Positions 43,762 through 52,785 of a DNA stretch of 64,000 bases are shown in pieces. A program made the position numbers and the translations under genes. The DNA is from Acidobacteriota bacterium (GTDB lineage Bacteria > Acidobacteriota > Terriglobia > Bryobacterales > Bryobacteraceae), in NCBI GenBank assembly GCA_014584705.1, contig JACTMJ010000024.1, positions 62,001-126,000 of the forward strand, in the 5' to 3' direction. Position 1 is the first letter of the stretch; each line of letters begins with the position of its first letter. The notes beneath the pieces are model-generated. The model was given only the letters and a program-made list of their open reading frames with translations, had not been told where the DNA came from and did not search any database.

Positions 43762-44799
43762 TTAGGAGGCGGCGGCTTCCGCTTCCTGCGGAACACCCTG
43801 TTCTTTCGCCTTCTTGAGGAAGGGCATCATCGCACGCAGCTCTTTGCCGACCTCTTCCACCTTGAGTTCCTGACCGGCCTTGCGCATGGCGAGAAACTTC
43901 GCTCGACCGGCGCGGTTTTCGCCGATCCACTCGCGGGCAAACTGGCCGGACTGAATCTCTCCGAGAATCTTCTTCATCTCGTCGCGGGTGGCCTGGTTCA
44001 CCACACGCGGCCCGCGGGTGTAATCCCCGTATTCGGCCGTATCGGAGACGGAGTAGCGCATGTAGCCGAGCCCACCTTCATAAATCAGATCAACGATGAG
44101 TTTGAGCTCGTGAAGGCACTCGAAGTATGCAATTTCCGGGGCATAGCCAGCCTCGACCAGCGTGTCAAAGCCCGCACGAATGAGCTCGCTGACGCCACCG
44201 CAAAGCACGGCCTGCTCACCGAAGAGATCGCTCTCGGTTTCTTCCTTGAAGGTGGTTTCAATCACACCGGCCTTGAGGCAGCCGAGGCCCAGAGCATAGG
44301 CAAGGGCGTTTGCCTTGGCCTTGCCGCTGGCATCCTGATGGACGGCAAGCAGGCCGGGAACGCCAACACCTTCGGTGTACAATTCGCGGACGCGGTGGCC
44401 GGGGGACTTGGGGGCGATCATGGAGACGTCGACGAAGTCCGGGGGAACGATCTCCTTGAAGTGAATCGCAAAACCGTGGGCGAACATCAGGGTATCGCCA
44501 GGCTTCAGGTTGGGCGCGATCTCGTTCTTGTAGAGATCGGACTGGAGGTGATCCGACACCAGAATCATGATGGTGTCGGCCTGGCGGGCGGCTTCCGCGG
44601 TGGTGGCTACCTTGAGCCCCGCGGCTTCCGCCTTCTTCCAACTCTTGGAGCCCTCGTAGAGACCGACCACGACATCGAGGCCTGAATCACGCAGATTAAG
44701 GGCGTGCGCATGGCCCTGGCTGCCGTAGCCGATGATAGCGATGGTTTTATCCTTCAACAGAGAAAGATCGCCATCTTTTTCGTAGTAACGGTTAAGCAT
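43762..44799 (-). CDS. ilvC: Ketol-acid reductoisomerase
   Basis: Second common step of valine and isoleucine synthesis: Mg-dependent alkyl migration and NADPH reduction of acetolactate/acetohydroxybutyrate. A 345-aa class I enzyme. It starts [18 protein letters not shown], carries the nucleotide loop [19 protein letters not shown] and the phosphate-binding loop [11 protein letters not shown] (two Ser, consistent with NADPH). The active site shows [45 protein letters not shown] and [17 protein letters not shown]. Its start overlaps the ilvN stop by 8 bases. The C-terminal [14 protein letters not shown] is a low-complexity extension. Confidence 0.97.
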   Translation of the reverse strand: MLNRYYEKDGDLSLLKDKTIAIIGYGSQGHAHALNLRDSGLDVVVGLYEGSKSWKKAEAAGLKVATTAEAARQADTIMILVSDHLQSDLYKNEIAPNLKPGDTLMFAHGFAIHFKEIVPPDFVDVSMIAPKSPGHRVRELYTEGVGVPGLLAVHQDASGKAKANALAYALGLGCLKAGVIETTFKEETESDLFGEQAVLCGGVSELIRAGFDTLVEAGYAPEIAYFECLHELKLIVDLIYEGGLGYMRYSVSDTAEYGDYTRGPRVVNQATRDEMKKILGEIQSGQFAREWIGENRAGRAKFLAMRKAGQELKVEEVGKELRAMMPFLKKAKEQGVPQEAEAAAS

Positions 44800-45352
44800 T
44801 TACAACTTCGTCCTTTTCCGAGAATTTGTCAGAATCGCCGGCACCCGTGGAGATGGGGGGAGCCAGCTTGAGTTTCTTGGCCTCGAGCGATACGGCGGCG
44901 ACGCCGGACCGGGTAACGTCAATCTCGCCGTAGCTCTGGAGGACAGCGATGAATTCCTCGAGTTTTTCGCTTGCACCCGTAACTTCGAGGACGAATCCTT
45001 CGACTGAAGAATCCACAACGCGCGCATGGAAAATCTCCGCTTCCTTGAGAACAGCGGCGCGCGATTCCCGGGACGTACGCACACGAATGAGCACCATCTC
45101 ATGGCAGATAGCGGGGGACTCCGTGAGGTCCGATGCCTGCAGCACATTCACAAGGCGATTCATCTGCTTGATGAGCAGCTTGCAAAGGCTGTGATCGACA
45201 TCGACAACGATGGTCATGCGGGAGAGTTCCGGATCGAGGGTACGGGCCACGGTGAGGCTTTCAATATTGTAGCCCCGGGCGCTCAGCAATCCGGTGACGC
45301 GCATCAATGCGCCGGGCTTGTTTTCAACGAGCAATGAAATCACTTGCAGCAT
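44792..45352 (-). CDS. ilvN: Acetolactate synthase small (regulatory) subunit
   Basis: A 186-aa regulatory subunit, length as usual. Two ACT-type parts: residues 2-75 begin [50 protein letters not shown], the classical valine-binding ACT domain; the second part reads [42 protein letters not shown]. It activates IlvB and confers valine feedback inhibition. It lies 26 bases after ilvB and overlaps ilvC by 8 bases, so subunit and reductoisomerase are coupled. Confidence 0.96.
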   Translation of the reverse strand: MLQVISLLVENKPGALMRVTGLLSARGYNIESLTVARTLDPELSRMTIVVDVDHSLCKLLIKQMNRLVNVLQASDLTESPAICHEMVLIRVRTSRESRAAVLKEAEIFHARVVDSSVEGFVLEVTGASEKLEEFIAVLQSYGEIDVTRSGVAAVSLEAKKLKLAPPISTGAGDSDKFSEKDEVVNA

Positions 45353-45378
45353 AACGGTCTCCTCTTGTGCCTTGCGCG

Positions 45379-47109
45379 CTATTCGGAAACGCCAACGGGC
45401 TTCGGCTGGCTAAGCACCATTTCGTTGATGGCGCCGCCCGCGGGCACCATGGGGTAGACATTCTCAAACGGACTGACTTCCACGTTCAGCAAGTAAGGGC
45501 CGGGTTCGGCGACAGCGTCTTCCAAAGCTCCGCGCAAATCCGCGGGGCTCTTTACGGTGCGCCCCGGCATGCCGAAGGCCGCGCCAAGGTGCTCCGCGTT
45601 CGGGAAAGAAGACATCGTTGTAGCCGAGAGGCGGTTGTTGAAGAACAGGGTCTGCCATTGGCGCACCATGCCCAGGAAGCCATTGTTCATCACGATAATT
45701 TTCACGGGAAGCCGCTCCGCGACGATCGTGGAGAGCTCCGGCAGTGACATCTGGAATCCGCCATCCCCAAGAATGGCAAAAACGAGCTTGTCCGGGCAGG
45801 CCACCTGCGCCCCAAGGGCCGAAGGAAGGCCGAAGCCCATCGAGCCGAGGCCGCCGGAGTTGAGCCAGAGCCGGGGAGCATCGTAGCGAATGAGCTGCGC
45901 GGCCCACATCTGGTGCTGACCGACGTCCGAACAGACGATCGCCTTGCCGTCCGCGAGACGGTTGATTTCGGCGACGAGGTGCTGCGGTTTAATTTCCGTG
46001 TCGGAGAAAACCGGTTCCAGGGGATGCTCCGCCTTCCATTCGCGAATCTGCTTCCACCACGCAATACGGGCCGCCGATTTCGTCTCCGCCATTTCGGGTT
46101 CCAGCTCGCGAAGAGCCTTGTTTACCTTCCTGAGGACACGCGCGCAATCACCGACGATGGGCAAATCCGCGGCACGGATCTTGCCGATCTCCGCGGGATC
46201 GATATCGACATGGATGACCTTCGCGTACGGCGCGAAATCCTTCAGACGGCCCGTGACACGGTCGTCGAAACGAACACCAAGAGCAATGATGAGATCCGTG
46301 TTGTACATGCCCATGTTCGCGGCATAACTGCCATGCATTCCGGGCATGCTGATAAAGTTCGGATGGCTGCCGGGAAGCGCGCCAAGGCCCATCAGCGTGT
46401 TGACGGCGGGGGCGTCGAGAATCTCCACCAATTCCCGCAACTCCTGATGAGCGCCGGAGTGGATGATGCCGCCGCCCGCGTAAACCATGGGGCGCTCCGC
46501 CTCCCACATCATCTGGGCGGCGCGCCGGATCTGCCCGGCGTGGCCGTCGAGCACAAGCTTGTACCCAGGGAGATGGATAGACTTGACCGGCTGATAGTGG
46601 GCCTGTGCGATGAAGATGTCCTTCGGGATATCGACGAGAACCGGTCCCGGGCGTCCGCTCGAGGCGATGTAGAAGGCTTCGTGGATGATTCCCGGGAGCT
46701 CGGCGATATCCTTCACGAGATAGTTGTGCTTGGTGCAGGAGCGGGTGATGCCAAACGTGTCGGCTTCCTGGAAAGCATCGGTTCCAATGAGCTTGTTGGA
46801 CACCTGGCCGGTGATCGCAACCAGCGGAATGGAATCGAGCAGTGCGTCCACGAGGCCGGTGACCAGGTTGGTGGCACCAGGTCCCGACGTGGCGCAGCAG
46901 ACGCCGACGCGCCCGGTGGAGCGCGCGAAACCCTGCGCCGCAAACGCTGCGTTCTGCTCGTGTCGCACGAGGACGTGACGAATGGGATGGTCGTAGAGAG
47001 CATCGTAGAGGGGGAGCGTCACCCCTCCGGGATAACCAAAAATGACTTCCACGCCTTCCTGAACCAAACAATCAAGAAGAATACGGGCACCGTTCATCAG
47101 AGACGACAT
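45379..47109 (-). CDS. ilvB: Acetolactate synthase large (catalytic) subunit
   Basis: ThDP-dependent enzyme making acetolactate and acetohydroxybutyrate, the first common branched-chain step. A 576-aa protein. The N-terminal part has GARILLDCLVQEGVEVIFGYPGG and the catalytic Glu of RHEQNAAFAAQGFARSTG; SGPGATNLVTGL, and the FAD domain follow; the ThDP motif is ILGDGGFQMSLPELSTIVAERLPVKIIVMNNGFLGMVRQWQ. I set the start at ATG 47109 (AAGGAAG about 7 bases upstream); the open frame extends further but only through leader RNA. A Val/Ile-rich leader peptide and attenuator precede it (47222-47350). A QTLFFNNRLSAT loop follows the ThDP motif as in other AHAS. Confidence 0.96.
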   Translation of the reverse strand: MSSLMNGARILLDCLVQEGVEVIFGYPGGVTLPLYDALYDHPIRHVLVRHEQNAAFAAQGFARSTGRVGVCCATSGPGATNLVTGLVDALLDSIPLVAITGQVSNKLIGTDAFQEADTFGITRSCTKHNYLVKDIAELPGIIHEAFYIASSGRPGPVLVDIPKDIFIAQAHYQPVKSIHLPGYKLVLDGHAGQIRRAAQMMWEAERPMVYAGGGIIHSGAHQELRELVEILDAPAVNTLMGLGALPGSHPNFISMPGMHGSYAANMGMYNTDLIIALGVRFDDRVTGRLKDFAPYAKVIHVDIDPAEIGKIRAADLPIVGDCARVLRKVNKALRELEPEMAETKSAARIAWWKQIREWKAEHPLEPVFSDTEIKPQHLVAEINRLADGKAIVCSDVGQHQMWAAQLIRYDAPRLWLNSGGLGSMGFGLPSALGAQVACPDKLVFAILGDGGFQMSLPELSTIVAERLPVKIIVMNNGFLGMVRQWQTLFFNNRLSATTMSSFPNAEHLGAAFGMPGRTVKSPADLRGALEDAVAEPGPYLLNVEVSPFENVYPMVPAGGAINEMVLSQPKPVGVSE

Positions 47110-47221
47110 TGTGAACTTCCTTACTGGAGCGCAATCCAAATTCCGAGTCTGCAAGGAGCGAGTCTCCCGGCGCGAAACGCCCCGGTGTACGAGTGGTGAG
47201 CGATTCAGACCCTCGTAAACC

Positions 47222-47260
47222 AAAAAAGGCCGCTGGCAAGGTGGTTACCCGCCAACGGCC
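47222..47260 (-). terminator. Attenuator terminator in the ilvB leader
   Basis: On the minus strand GGCCGTTGGC (47260-47251) pairs with GCCAGCGGCC (47237-47228), ten pairs with one G-U wobble, and is followed at once by six T (47227-47222). It sits between the leader peptide stop (47282) and ilvB (47109), so it ends transcription inside the leader. AACGGACC (47282-47275) can pair instead with GGGCCGTT (47261-47254), seven pairs with one mismatch, which would block the terminator arm: a candidate antiterminator. Confidence 0.88.
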
Positions 47261-47281
47261 CAGATGAAGAACATGGTCCGT

Positions 47282-47350
47282 TCAGGCAGGCGCGAGTCCG
47301 CCTACGATAATTACCGGAATCGGTACCACTGAACGGAAAGGGATGACCAT
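47282..47350 (-). CDS. ilvB leader peptide (Val/Ile-rich attenuator peptide)
   Basis: A 22-codon frame beginning ATG 47350 and ending TGA 47282, reading MVIPFRSVVPIPVIIVGGLA-PA. Ten of 22 residues are Val, Ile or Leu, including the run Val-Ile-Ile-Val at codons 13-16. The composition and ending resemble the E. coli ilvB leader peptide (…VVVVGNAP). A terminator and an alternative antiterminator pairing follow. No Shine-Dalgarno sequence is visible before the ATG; the frame is open back to a TTG at 47401, which would give 39 residues with more Val/Ile. Ribosome stalling at these codons when charged tRNA-Val or tRNA-Ile is scarce would favour read-through into ilvBNC-cimA. Confidence 0.82.
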   Translation of the reverse strand: MVIPFRSVVPIPVIIVGGLAPA

Positions 47351-47410
47351 AACAATGACAAACCCGATTGATTGAAGGGCGATTACGCCGGATTCCCTCA
47401 ACCAATTTCA

Positions 47411-47439
47411 AAGGTAGCCTAAAAATTGCGTAAATGCAA
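47411..47439 (-). promoter_or_regulatory. Candidate ilvBNC-cimA promoter
   Basis: On the minus strand TTGCAT (47439-47434) and TACCTT (47416-47411) are separated by 17 bases in an AT-rich stretch. Transcription would begin near 47404, about 54 bases before the leader ATG, giving a leader transcript of normal size. Both hexamers match the consensus only partly, so the call depends mainly on position. Confidence 0.35.
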
Positions 47440-47795
47440 GGCGGTGTGTCCATTAAATGTTCTTATCGAAGTATTATGCGCTTCAGGCGGGCTTATGGAG
47501 CGGCTCGTGGGCGATCCAACTGCGTGCGGACATCGCAATTGGTGCGATATTCGCGGGTTCGGATTAGGAGTCACCGAAGTTTTCAAATTTTATCTCTTTT
47601 CTTTTCAAATGAATAGAAGCCGTCAACCCCGAACAAGAGTACGGGGCTGAGTAATCTTGAATCGAGTGAGTTGTCGCGCCCGGCGCGTTCCGGCGGATTG
47701 GAGTGAACGCATCCCGCGGGGTGAAGCGCAAAGACGCGATGGCGGGCAATCAGAAGCGTGGACCGACACTTACCTGAATGAGGAAGAACGAGTGA
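47440..47795. other. Gene-free junction between ilv operon and phage-like cassette
   Basis: About 356 bases without a supported gene. It holds an inverted repeat ATCGCA-ATTGG-TGCGAT (47532-47548), and a 9-bp direct repeat TTTTCAAAT at 47580-47588 and 47602-47610, 22 bases apart (two helix turns), in a pyrimidine-rich AT-rich tract. A short hairpin CCCCG...CGGGG lies at about 47628-47647. These look like regulatory sites for the rightward cassette, but no promoter fits well. No tRNA and no obvious att duplication is seen. Confidence 0.45.
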
Positions 47796-48059
47796 ATGAA
47801 GCGCGACTGGAAGATTGAGCCAGAGAGAGGAGACATAAGCGACGCGGCGGGAACAGAACCGTTCTTGCGGACACTGCGGCAACGGATGGAACGGACGCTC
47901 TGGGAAGACGCTGAAGAGCCGAAGAAGGTCGGGTTAGGGGATTATCTGAAGCTGGCGACCCTTCTTGAAATTTCGCGTGCCGCTTCAACGGAAGAATTGA
48001 GGGAGGTGGTTGTCCGGTGGGAAGATCCGTCCGACGAGGGGGGGAAGGATGCGGACTGA
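47796..48059 (+). CDS. Small protein before terminase, possibly a small terminase-type subunit
   Basis: An 87-aa acidic protein (MKRDWKIEPERGDISDAAG...; FLRTLRQRMERTLWEDAEEPKKVGLGDYLKLATLLEISRAAS). It starts at ATG 47796 with AGGAAG upstream and overlaps the terminase gene by 43 bases. Position directly before the large terminase and a helical, charged make-up would suit a small terminase subunit, but there is no recognisable helix-turn-helix and it is short for that role. It is best left as hypothetical, with the cassette context as sole support. Confidence 0.6.
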   Translation: MKRDWKIEPERGDISDAAGTEPFLRTLRQRMERTLWEDAEEPKKVGLGDYLKLATLLEISRAASTEELREVVVRWEDPSDEGGKDAD

Positions 48060-49357
48060 AGCTGATTCGGTATCAGCCGCTTCGATCACAAGCACAGTTC
48101 CACCGGTCGAAGGCCAGATTCAAAGGGTTTTCCGGACCGATTGGCTCGGGCAAGAGCCAGGCACTCTGCCAGGAAGCGATCCGGTTGGCGTTCGTGAATG
48201 GCGGGACGATGGGATTGCTTGGAGCGCCCACGTATCCGATGCTGCGCGATGCAACGAGGCGCGCGCTCCTGAATGTTCTCGAAGCGAACGAGATTCCGTT
48301 TGCGCATCACAAGAGCGAGTCGATTGTTGAGTTCACCCAGAACGGATCGAAGATACTTCTGCGGTCTCTCGATGAGTACGAACGGCTGCGAGGGACGAAC
48401 CTGGCGTGGTTTGGTATTGACGAACTTACCTATTGCAAAGAGGATGCTTGGCTGCGGCTGGAAGGCCGGCTCAGAGAACCGAAAGCTGTGCAGCACTGCG
48501 GATTCGCGGTGTGGACTCCGAAGGGGAAGGATTGGGTTTACCGGAGATTTGTCGAGGACAGGAACCCCGAATATGACGTGACCTTCGCGAACCCGCGAGA
48601 GAACAAGCATATCCTCGAAACCGATCCCGGGTTCTACGACCGGCTGCAGCGGACCTATAGCGACGCCTTCTACCGGCAGGAAGTGCTGGGAGAGTATCTC
48701 GTGTCCGACAACCGCCGCGTCTACGCGGGGTTCGCGCGGGAGATCCACGAAGAAGCAGTGGAACTGGACCCGGAACGGCCGCTCCTGTGGTCGCTCGATT
48801 TCAATGTAAGCCCGTTCTGCTCCGTGATCTGTCAGCGCTATGGTGACGACTTGTACGTGCTGGACGAGTTGGTGCTGGAGCGTGGCACAAGCACTGAGAT
48901 AGCGGACCTCATGAACCGCCGCTACGGACAGAGGAAGCCCGGAGAGAAGCCGTTGGCATTGGTGATCTGCGGCGATGCAAGCGGAAGTTCCATGCAAACC
49001 AATGGGCCGAACAATTACTCGCAGATACTGGCATCGCTCCATGGCGGGCGCTGGGCGCAGGTGCAGTTGCGAGTGGCAAAGAAGAACCCAGCGATTCTGG
49101 ACCGGTTGCATCTGGTGAACAGCCTGCTTGCACCGGCACAAGGTAAACCGCGACTGGTGATCGATCACAAGTGCCAGTCTTTGCTGCTCGACTTTGAACA
49201 ACTGCGCTTTCACGAGGACGGCATCCGCGTGAACAAAGAGGCGGATGCGAAACGAAGCCACAGTTCGGATGCCCTCGGGTATCTGATTTGGGAAGAGTTC
49301 TCACCCCGGATGAAGATTGGCGAGAGGCCACAGAGAGACACTCCCCTCTACATGTAG
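48017..49357 (+). CDS. terL: Phage terminase large subunit
   Basis: The DNA-packaging motor: ATPase plus nuclease, 446 aa. The Walker A motif GPIGSGKS lies at residues 40-47, with Walker B at LAWFGIDELTY (Asp-Glu). The RNase-H-like nuclease domain follows with its acidic residues in LLWSLDFNVSPFCSV, LALVICGDASGSS and HSSDALGYLIWEEF. The start is GTG 48017, 9 bases after GGAGGT and overlapping the previous gene. Sequence type resembles terminase_6/3 proteins in siphovirus-like elements. Intact motifs suggest an active enzyme. Confidence 0.93.
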   Translation: MGRSVRRGGEGCGLKLIRYQPLRSQAQFHRSKARFKGFSGPIGSGKSQALCQEAIRLAFVNGGTMGLLGAPTYPMLRDATRRALLNVLEANEIPFAHHKSESIVEFTQNGSKILLRSLDEYERLRGTNLAWFGIDELTYCKEDAWLRLEGRLREPKAVQHCGFAVWTPKGKDWVYRRFVEDRNPEYDVTFANPRENKHILETDPGFYDRLQRTYSDAFYRQEVLGEYLVSDNRRVYAGFAREIHEEAVELDPERPLLWSLDFNVSPFCSVICQRYGDDLYVLDELVLERGTSTEIADLMNRRYGQRKPGEKPLALVICGDASGSSMQTNGPNNYSQILASLHGGRWAQVQLRVAKKNPAILDRLHLVNSLLAPAQGKPRLVIDHKCQSLLLDFEQLRFHEDGIRVNKEADAKRSHSSDALGYLIWEEFSPRMKIGERPQRDTPLYM

Positions 49358-49451
49358 CCGGACGAGGAGCGGGGCCGCCCACAGCGGGAACGCCAGGGGA
49401 GATGTGCGTCCGCGACAGCGGAAACGATCGCGAAGCGAAGGACTTTAGGAG

Positions 49452-50852
49452 ATGGAACAGGAATTCAAGCTGAGCCCGCATCCCGACTACAAGCGGATGG
49501 CGCCCACCTACCGGATGTACAAGCACTTGTACCTGGGGGGAGACGTACTGCGCAGGAACGCCGCCGAGTATCTCTACCGGCGACTTCGCGAACCCGGCGA
49601 GGTTTACGAAGAGCGACTCGCCCGCGTGTTCTACGAGAACTACATGGGGTCCATCATCGACTGGTATGCCTCAACGCTTTTCCGGAGGGAACCAATTGTC
49701 ACCTATGAGGACGGCCGGGAACGCGGAAGGCGGTTCTTTGGGGAGTTCCTCGACGATTGCGACCGCAAGGGAACCGCGTTCGGAGACTTCCTGCGGCAGC
49801 AACTGACGTCCGCGTTGATCTACGGCAGCAGCTACGCGCTGGTGGACTTTCCAAAGCCGATAACGAAACCGGCCAACCGGGCGGAAGAAGACGCGTCGGG
49901 ACTTTCCAGAGCGTATATCTCCCAGTTCACACCGGAACAGTTGGTGAACTGGGCCTACGACGAAGTGGGCCGCTATGAATGGGTGGTGCTGCGGCAGGAA
50001 CGGATGGTGGTGAAGAACGATCCGAAGCCACACTGGGAAACGGAGACGCGCTGGCACTACTACAACAAGCGCGAGTATCAGATCTACAGGGCGCATGGAA
50101 CGGGCAAACCCATCCTGATCGATGAGGGCCCGCATGGTTTCGCTGCGCTCGAGCAGGTCCCGCTGTTCGAGCTTCGCGTTTCAGACGGGTTGTGGCTGAT
50201 GAACAAGGCCGCACTGCTGCAGCTTGAACACTTCAACAAGTCAAACGCGCAGGCATGGGCGCTGGCAATGGGACTCTTCGCAATGCCCGTGATCTACTCC
50301 GACCGCGAATGGCAGCAGGTGGTGGGAGAAAGCTACTACCTGAAGCTGGGGGCGGATGACAAGTTCGGGTGGACGGAGCCGACAGGCCGTGTGTACGAGA
50401 TCGCGGCGGAGAACCTGAAGCGGTTGAAGGAAGAGATTTACCGGGTCTGCTATCTGCTGAACCAGGCGGGCGGGCCACAGACCTTCGGGCAATCCGGACT
50501 CAGCAAGCAACGCGACTTCACCGTTACGCAGGAGGTGCTGCGCGGCTACGGAGACGCTGTGAAGGATTTCTCCAAGCGGATTCTGCGAGCGATCAACGAG
50601 GCGCGGAAGGACGAACTGGTTCTCAACGTGACCGGACTGGACGAGTTCGACATCGGCGATTTCAGCAATGAGATCGACGACGCGCAGAAGCTGATGAACT
50701 TCGCGATTCCGTCGGACACCCTGCGGCGGCAGATCTACAAGAGGCTTACCCATAAGTATCTCTGCGACGTTCGACAGGACATCAAGGACAGAATCTCCAG
50801 CGAGATCAACGAACGGCTGGATGAAGAAAGCAGGCAGAACGAGAATGAGTGA
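49452..50852 (+). CDS. Phage portal protein
   Basis: A 466-aa portal, the dodecameric ring at one capsid vertex through which DNA passes. It begins MEQEFKLSPHPDYKRMAPTYRM; a core follows with VFYENYMGSIIDWYASTLFRREPIV, SALIYGSSYALVDFPK, FTPEQLVNWAYDEVGRYEWVVL, and the long C-terminal helical part AGGPQTFGQSGLSKQRDFTVTQEVLRGYGDAVKDF. The opening resembles the DUF4055-type portal family. It ends in overlapped fashion with the next gene (8 bases). The assignment rests on motif style, size and position between terminase and coat genes. Confidence 0.88.
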   Translation: MEQEFKLSPHPDYKRMAPTYRMYKHLYLGGDVLRRNAAEYLYRRLREPGEVYEERLARVFYENYMGSIIDWYASTLFRREPIVTYEDGRERGRRFFGEFLDDCDRKGTAFGDFLRQQLTSALIYGSSYALVDFPKPITKPANRAEEDASGLSRAYISQFTPEQLVNWAYDEVGRYEWVVLRQERMVVKNDPKPHWETETRWHYYNKREYQIYRAHGTGKPILIDEGPHGFAALEQVPLFELRVSDGLWLMNKAALLQLEHFNKSNAQAWALAMGLFAMPVIYSDREWQQVVGESYYLKLGADDKFGWTEPTGRVYEIAAENLKRLKEEIYRVCYLLNQAGGPQTFGQSGLSKQRDFTVTQEVLRGYGDAVKDFSKRILRAINEARKDELVLNVTGLDEFDIGDFSNEIDDAQKLMNFAIPSDTLRRQIYKRLTHKYLCDVRQDIKDRISSEINERLDEESRQNENE

Positions 50853-51426
50853 TTTCAACGAGCAAGGCGCGCCGGACGAACGGCGCAGCCCCGCCGACAT
50901 CCGGGGCATCGTGCAGGAAGCAATCGAAGAGTTCTCGCGAAGAAAACGCGAGGAAGCGGAGCCCGCGCACCGGGCGGAACTCATGGAAGAGCGCCGCCGG
51001 CGCGAGCAGCTCGAATCGCAGGTGAAGGATCTGCTGCAAAAGGCCAGGGAGAGCGAGCAGGAAGTGGCCCGCACCCGCATGACCAGCGCGGTAAAGGACG
51101 AACTGCAGCAACTTGGCGTCACCAAGGTGGACCTTGCGTTTCGGGTGATGAAAGACGAGATCCGGCAGAGCGGCGACGGACAGTATGTCGCACGCGGACG
51201 CGATGGCGACATGCCGCTCAAGGAATTCGTGAAGAAATTCGTGGACGAAAACCCCGAGTTCCTTCCCCCGCGGATCGCCGGCGGATCCGGCACCTCGGGC
51301 GGAGGACAAGACGCGGCCGGAACTCGCGTGGACCTCGATTCCATCCGGCCGGGGATGAGTGTGGAAGAGCGGCGCGACATTCATCGCGCCATCTCCACTC
51401 TCGTTTCGCAAACGTTTAAGAGCTAG
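50845..51426 (+). CDS. Scaffold-like phage protein
   Basis: A 193-aa, highly charged helical protein. About residues 20-90 form a coiled coil (EFSRRKREEAEPAHRAELMEERRRREQLESQVKDLLQKARE). The C-terminal half has GVTKVDLAFRVMKDEIRQS and PLKEFVKKFVDENPEFLPPRI, the capsid-binding pattern of GP20/scaffold proteins. Scaffolds direct coat assembly and are later removed. ATG 50845 overlaps the portal stop, indicating coupling. It lies just before the coat gene, as scaffolds usually do. No maturation protease domain is seen. Confidence 0.8.
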   Translation: MSDFNEQGAPDERRSPADIRGIVQEAIEEFSRRKREEAEPAHRAELMEERRRREQLESQVKDLLQKARESEQEVARTRMTSAVKDELQQLGVTKVDLAFRVMKDEIRQSGDGQYVARGRDGDMPLKEFVKKFVDENPEFLPPRIAGGSGTSGGGQDAAGTRVDLDSIRPGMSVEERRDIHRAISTLVSQTFKS

Positions 51427-51447
51427 TGAAAAGGAGAAGAGAAACGA

Positions 51448-52359
51448 ATGCCAACAATTACTTCGGCAAACCTTGCGCAAGCGATCGTGAAGCTTGTCGC
51501 GGCTGACGCACTGCCCGCGCTGATGGGCAACCTGGTGATGGGAAACCTCGTAAATCGGGACTTCGAGCCGACCCTGGCGAATTCGGGGGACACGGTGAAC
51601 GTGCCGATTCCGCCCGTCATGACGGCAAACAATATCGCGGAAGGAGGTTCGGTCCAGACGCAGAACCCGAATCTGCAGAACGCGCAGATCGTCCTGGATA
51701 CGCACGTGGAAGCGAGCTTCCAGATTCCGGATATCTCCAAAGTACTGGCGGTTCCCGATCTGCTCCAGCTCTACATGCAGCCGGCGCTGGTGGCGATCGC
51801 GGAAAAGATCGAGGGCGATCTTCTCTCGCTCTACGCCCAGTTCACCGCGAACACTCCCGTGGGCACGGGAGGGACGGCGATCACCGAAGCCGCCATCGAT
51901 ACCGCGGAAACGCGGTTGTTTGAAGCGAAGGTGCCGGCAGCCGCACAGAAATACCTGGTGGTGGACTCGGGGACTTACTCGACCTTGCGCCAGATTCCGC
52001 GGTTCAGCGAATACCAGACGGTGGGAGACGCGGGCCTGAAGGCGATGGTGGAGGGCACGGTTGGCCGGATCAAGGACTTCTATGTGTTCCGCAGCCAGTT
52101 CGTGAAGAAGACGGGCGCTGCCCCCGTTACCGCCAACAACATGGCGTTCACTCGGGATGCGATCGGTCTGGTGGTTCGCCGGCTTCCGCGCCCTCTGCCG
52201 GGCACGGGCGCCATCGCGGAATACGCGGAATTCGGCAACTTCGGGATGCGTGTGCTGATGAGCTATATTCCGGACACGCTCGCGCAGCAGTTCACCGTGG
52301 ACGTTCTTTACGGAAAGGGCGTTCTGCGCAACAGTTTCGGCGTTCAGGTCCGCAGCTAG
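51448..52359 (+). CDS. Major capsid protein (P22 coat family)
   Basis: A 303-aa coat protein of the HK97 fold, P22-like group. It opens MPTITSANLAQAIVKLVAADALPALMGNLVMGNLVNRDFEP, contains the family's GDTVNVPIPPVMTANNIAEGGSV and HVEASFQIPDISKVLAVPDLLQLYMQPALVAIAEKIEGD. C-terminal parts are RIKDFYVFRSQFVKKTG and FGNFGMRVLMSYIPD. The AAAGGAGAAGAG before the ATG is a strong ribosome-binding site, as expected for the most abundant virion protein. A P22-type coat with siphovirus-like tail genes is a mixed arrangement. Confidence 0.92.
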   Translation: MPTITSANLAQAIVKLVAADALPALMGNLVMGNLVNRDFEPTLANSGDTVNVPIPPVMTANNIAEGGSVQTQNPNLQNAQIVLDTHVEASFQIPDISKVLAVPDLLQLYMQPALVAIAEKIEGDLLSLYAQFTANTPVGTGGTAITEAAIDTAETRLFEAKVPAAAQKYLVVDSGTYSTLRQIPRFSEYQTVGDAGLKAMVEGTVGRIKDFYVFRSQFVKKTGAAPVTANNMAFTRDAIGLVVRRLPRPLPGTGAIAEYAEFGNFGMRVLMSYIPDTLAQQFTVDVLYGKGVLRNSFGVQVRS

Positions 52360-52378
52360 ATCTACGCCGGCATCGGCG

Positions 52379-52768
52379 GTGAGCAGGAACAACTATCCGG
52401 GTCCAACCAGAGTGTTGGACCCTTTTCTCTTCAACATGAACCTTCGAACTTACTACCAGAATGTGAAGCGAATCCGGGAAGGCCTTCCAGAACCATACAC
52501 GTTTCTGACCAGCCTTTCCACACCGAACGGGGGCAAGGAGGGTGTTGTTACCGAAGTGGAGACACCCCTAGCAGCCCATATGATTGCCGACCTCTCGGCG
52601 AGACCAGCCACAAGCGAGGAGATCGCCGCATACAAAGCGGAATGCGACCTCCTGCGTGCGGAGGCGAAGGAGGAGGAACTCCGGAGCAAGCTGCGCGTGA
52701 CGCTGGTGAGCGATCCAGATATCCAGTTGGAAACGAGCAAGCCGGAGCGCGGCGCGAGAAAACCGTAA
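52379..52768 (+). CDS. Phage structural hypothetical protein
   Basis: A 129-aa protein with GTG start at 52379, 19 bases after the coat gene. Features are LRTYYQNVKRIREGLPEPYTFLTSLSTPNGGKEGVVTEVETPLAAHMIADLSARPATSEE followed by a charged coiled-coil-like tail (CDLLRAEAKEEELRSKLRVTL). No family is recognised. Position between coat and completion proteins suggests a head-fibre or decoration component, or a regulator; this is inference. Confidence 0.6.
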   Translation: MSRNNYPGPTRVLDPFLFNMNLRTYYQNVKRIREGLPEPYTFLTSLSTPNGGKEGVVTEVETPLAAHMIADLSARPATSEEIAAYKAECDLLRAEAKEEELRSKLRVTLVSDPDIQLETSKPERGARKP

Positions 52769-52785
52769 AGAAAGGGGCAGGACGA

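Noticed and set aside
47628..47647. CCCCG...CGGGG hairpin as a terminator
   Set aside because: Only a five-pair stem and no T run on either strand.
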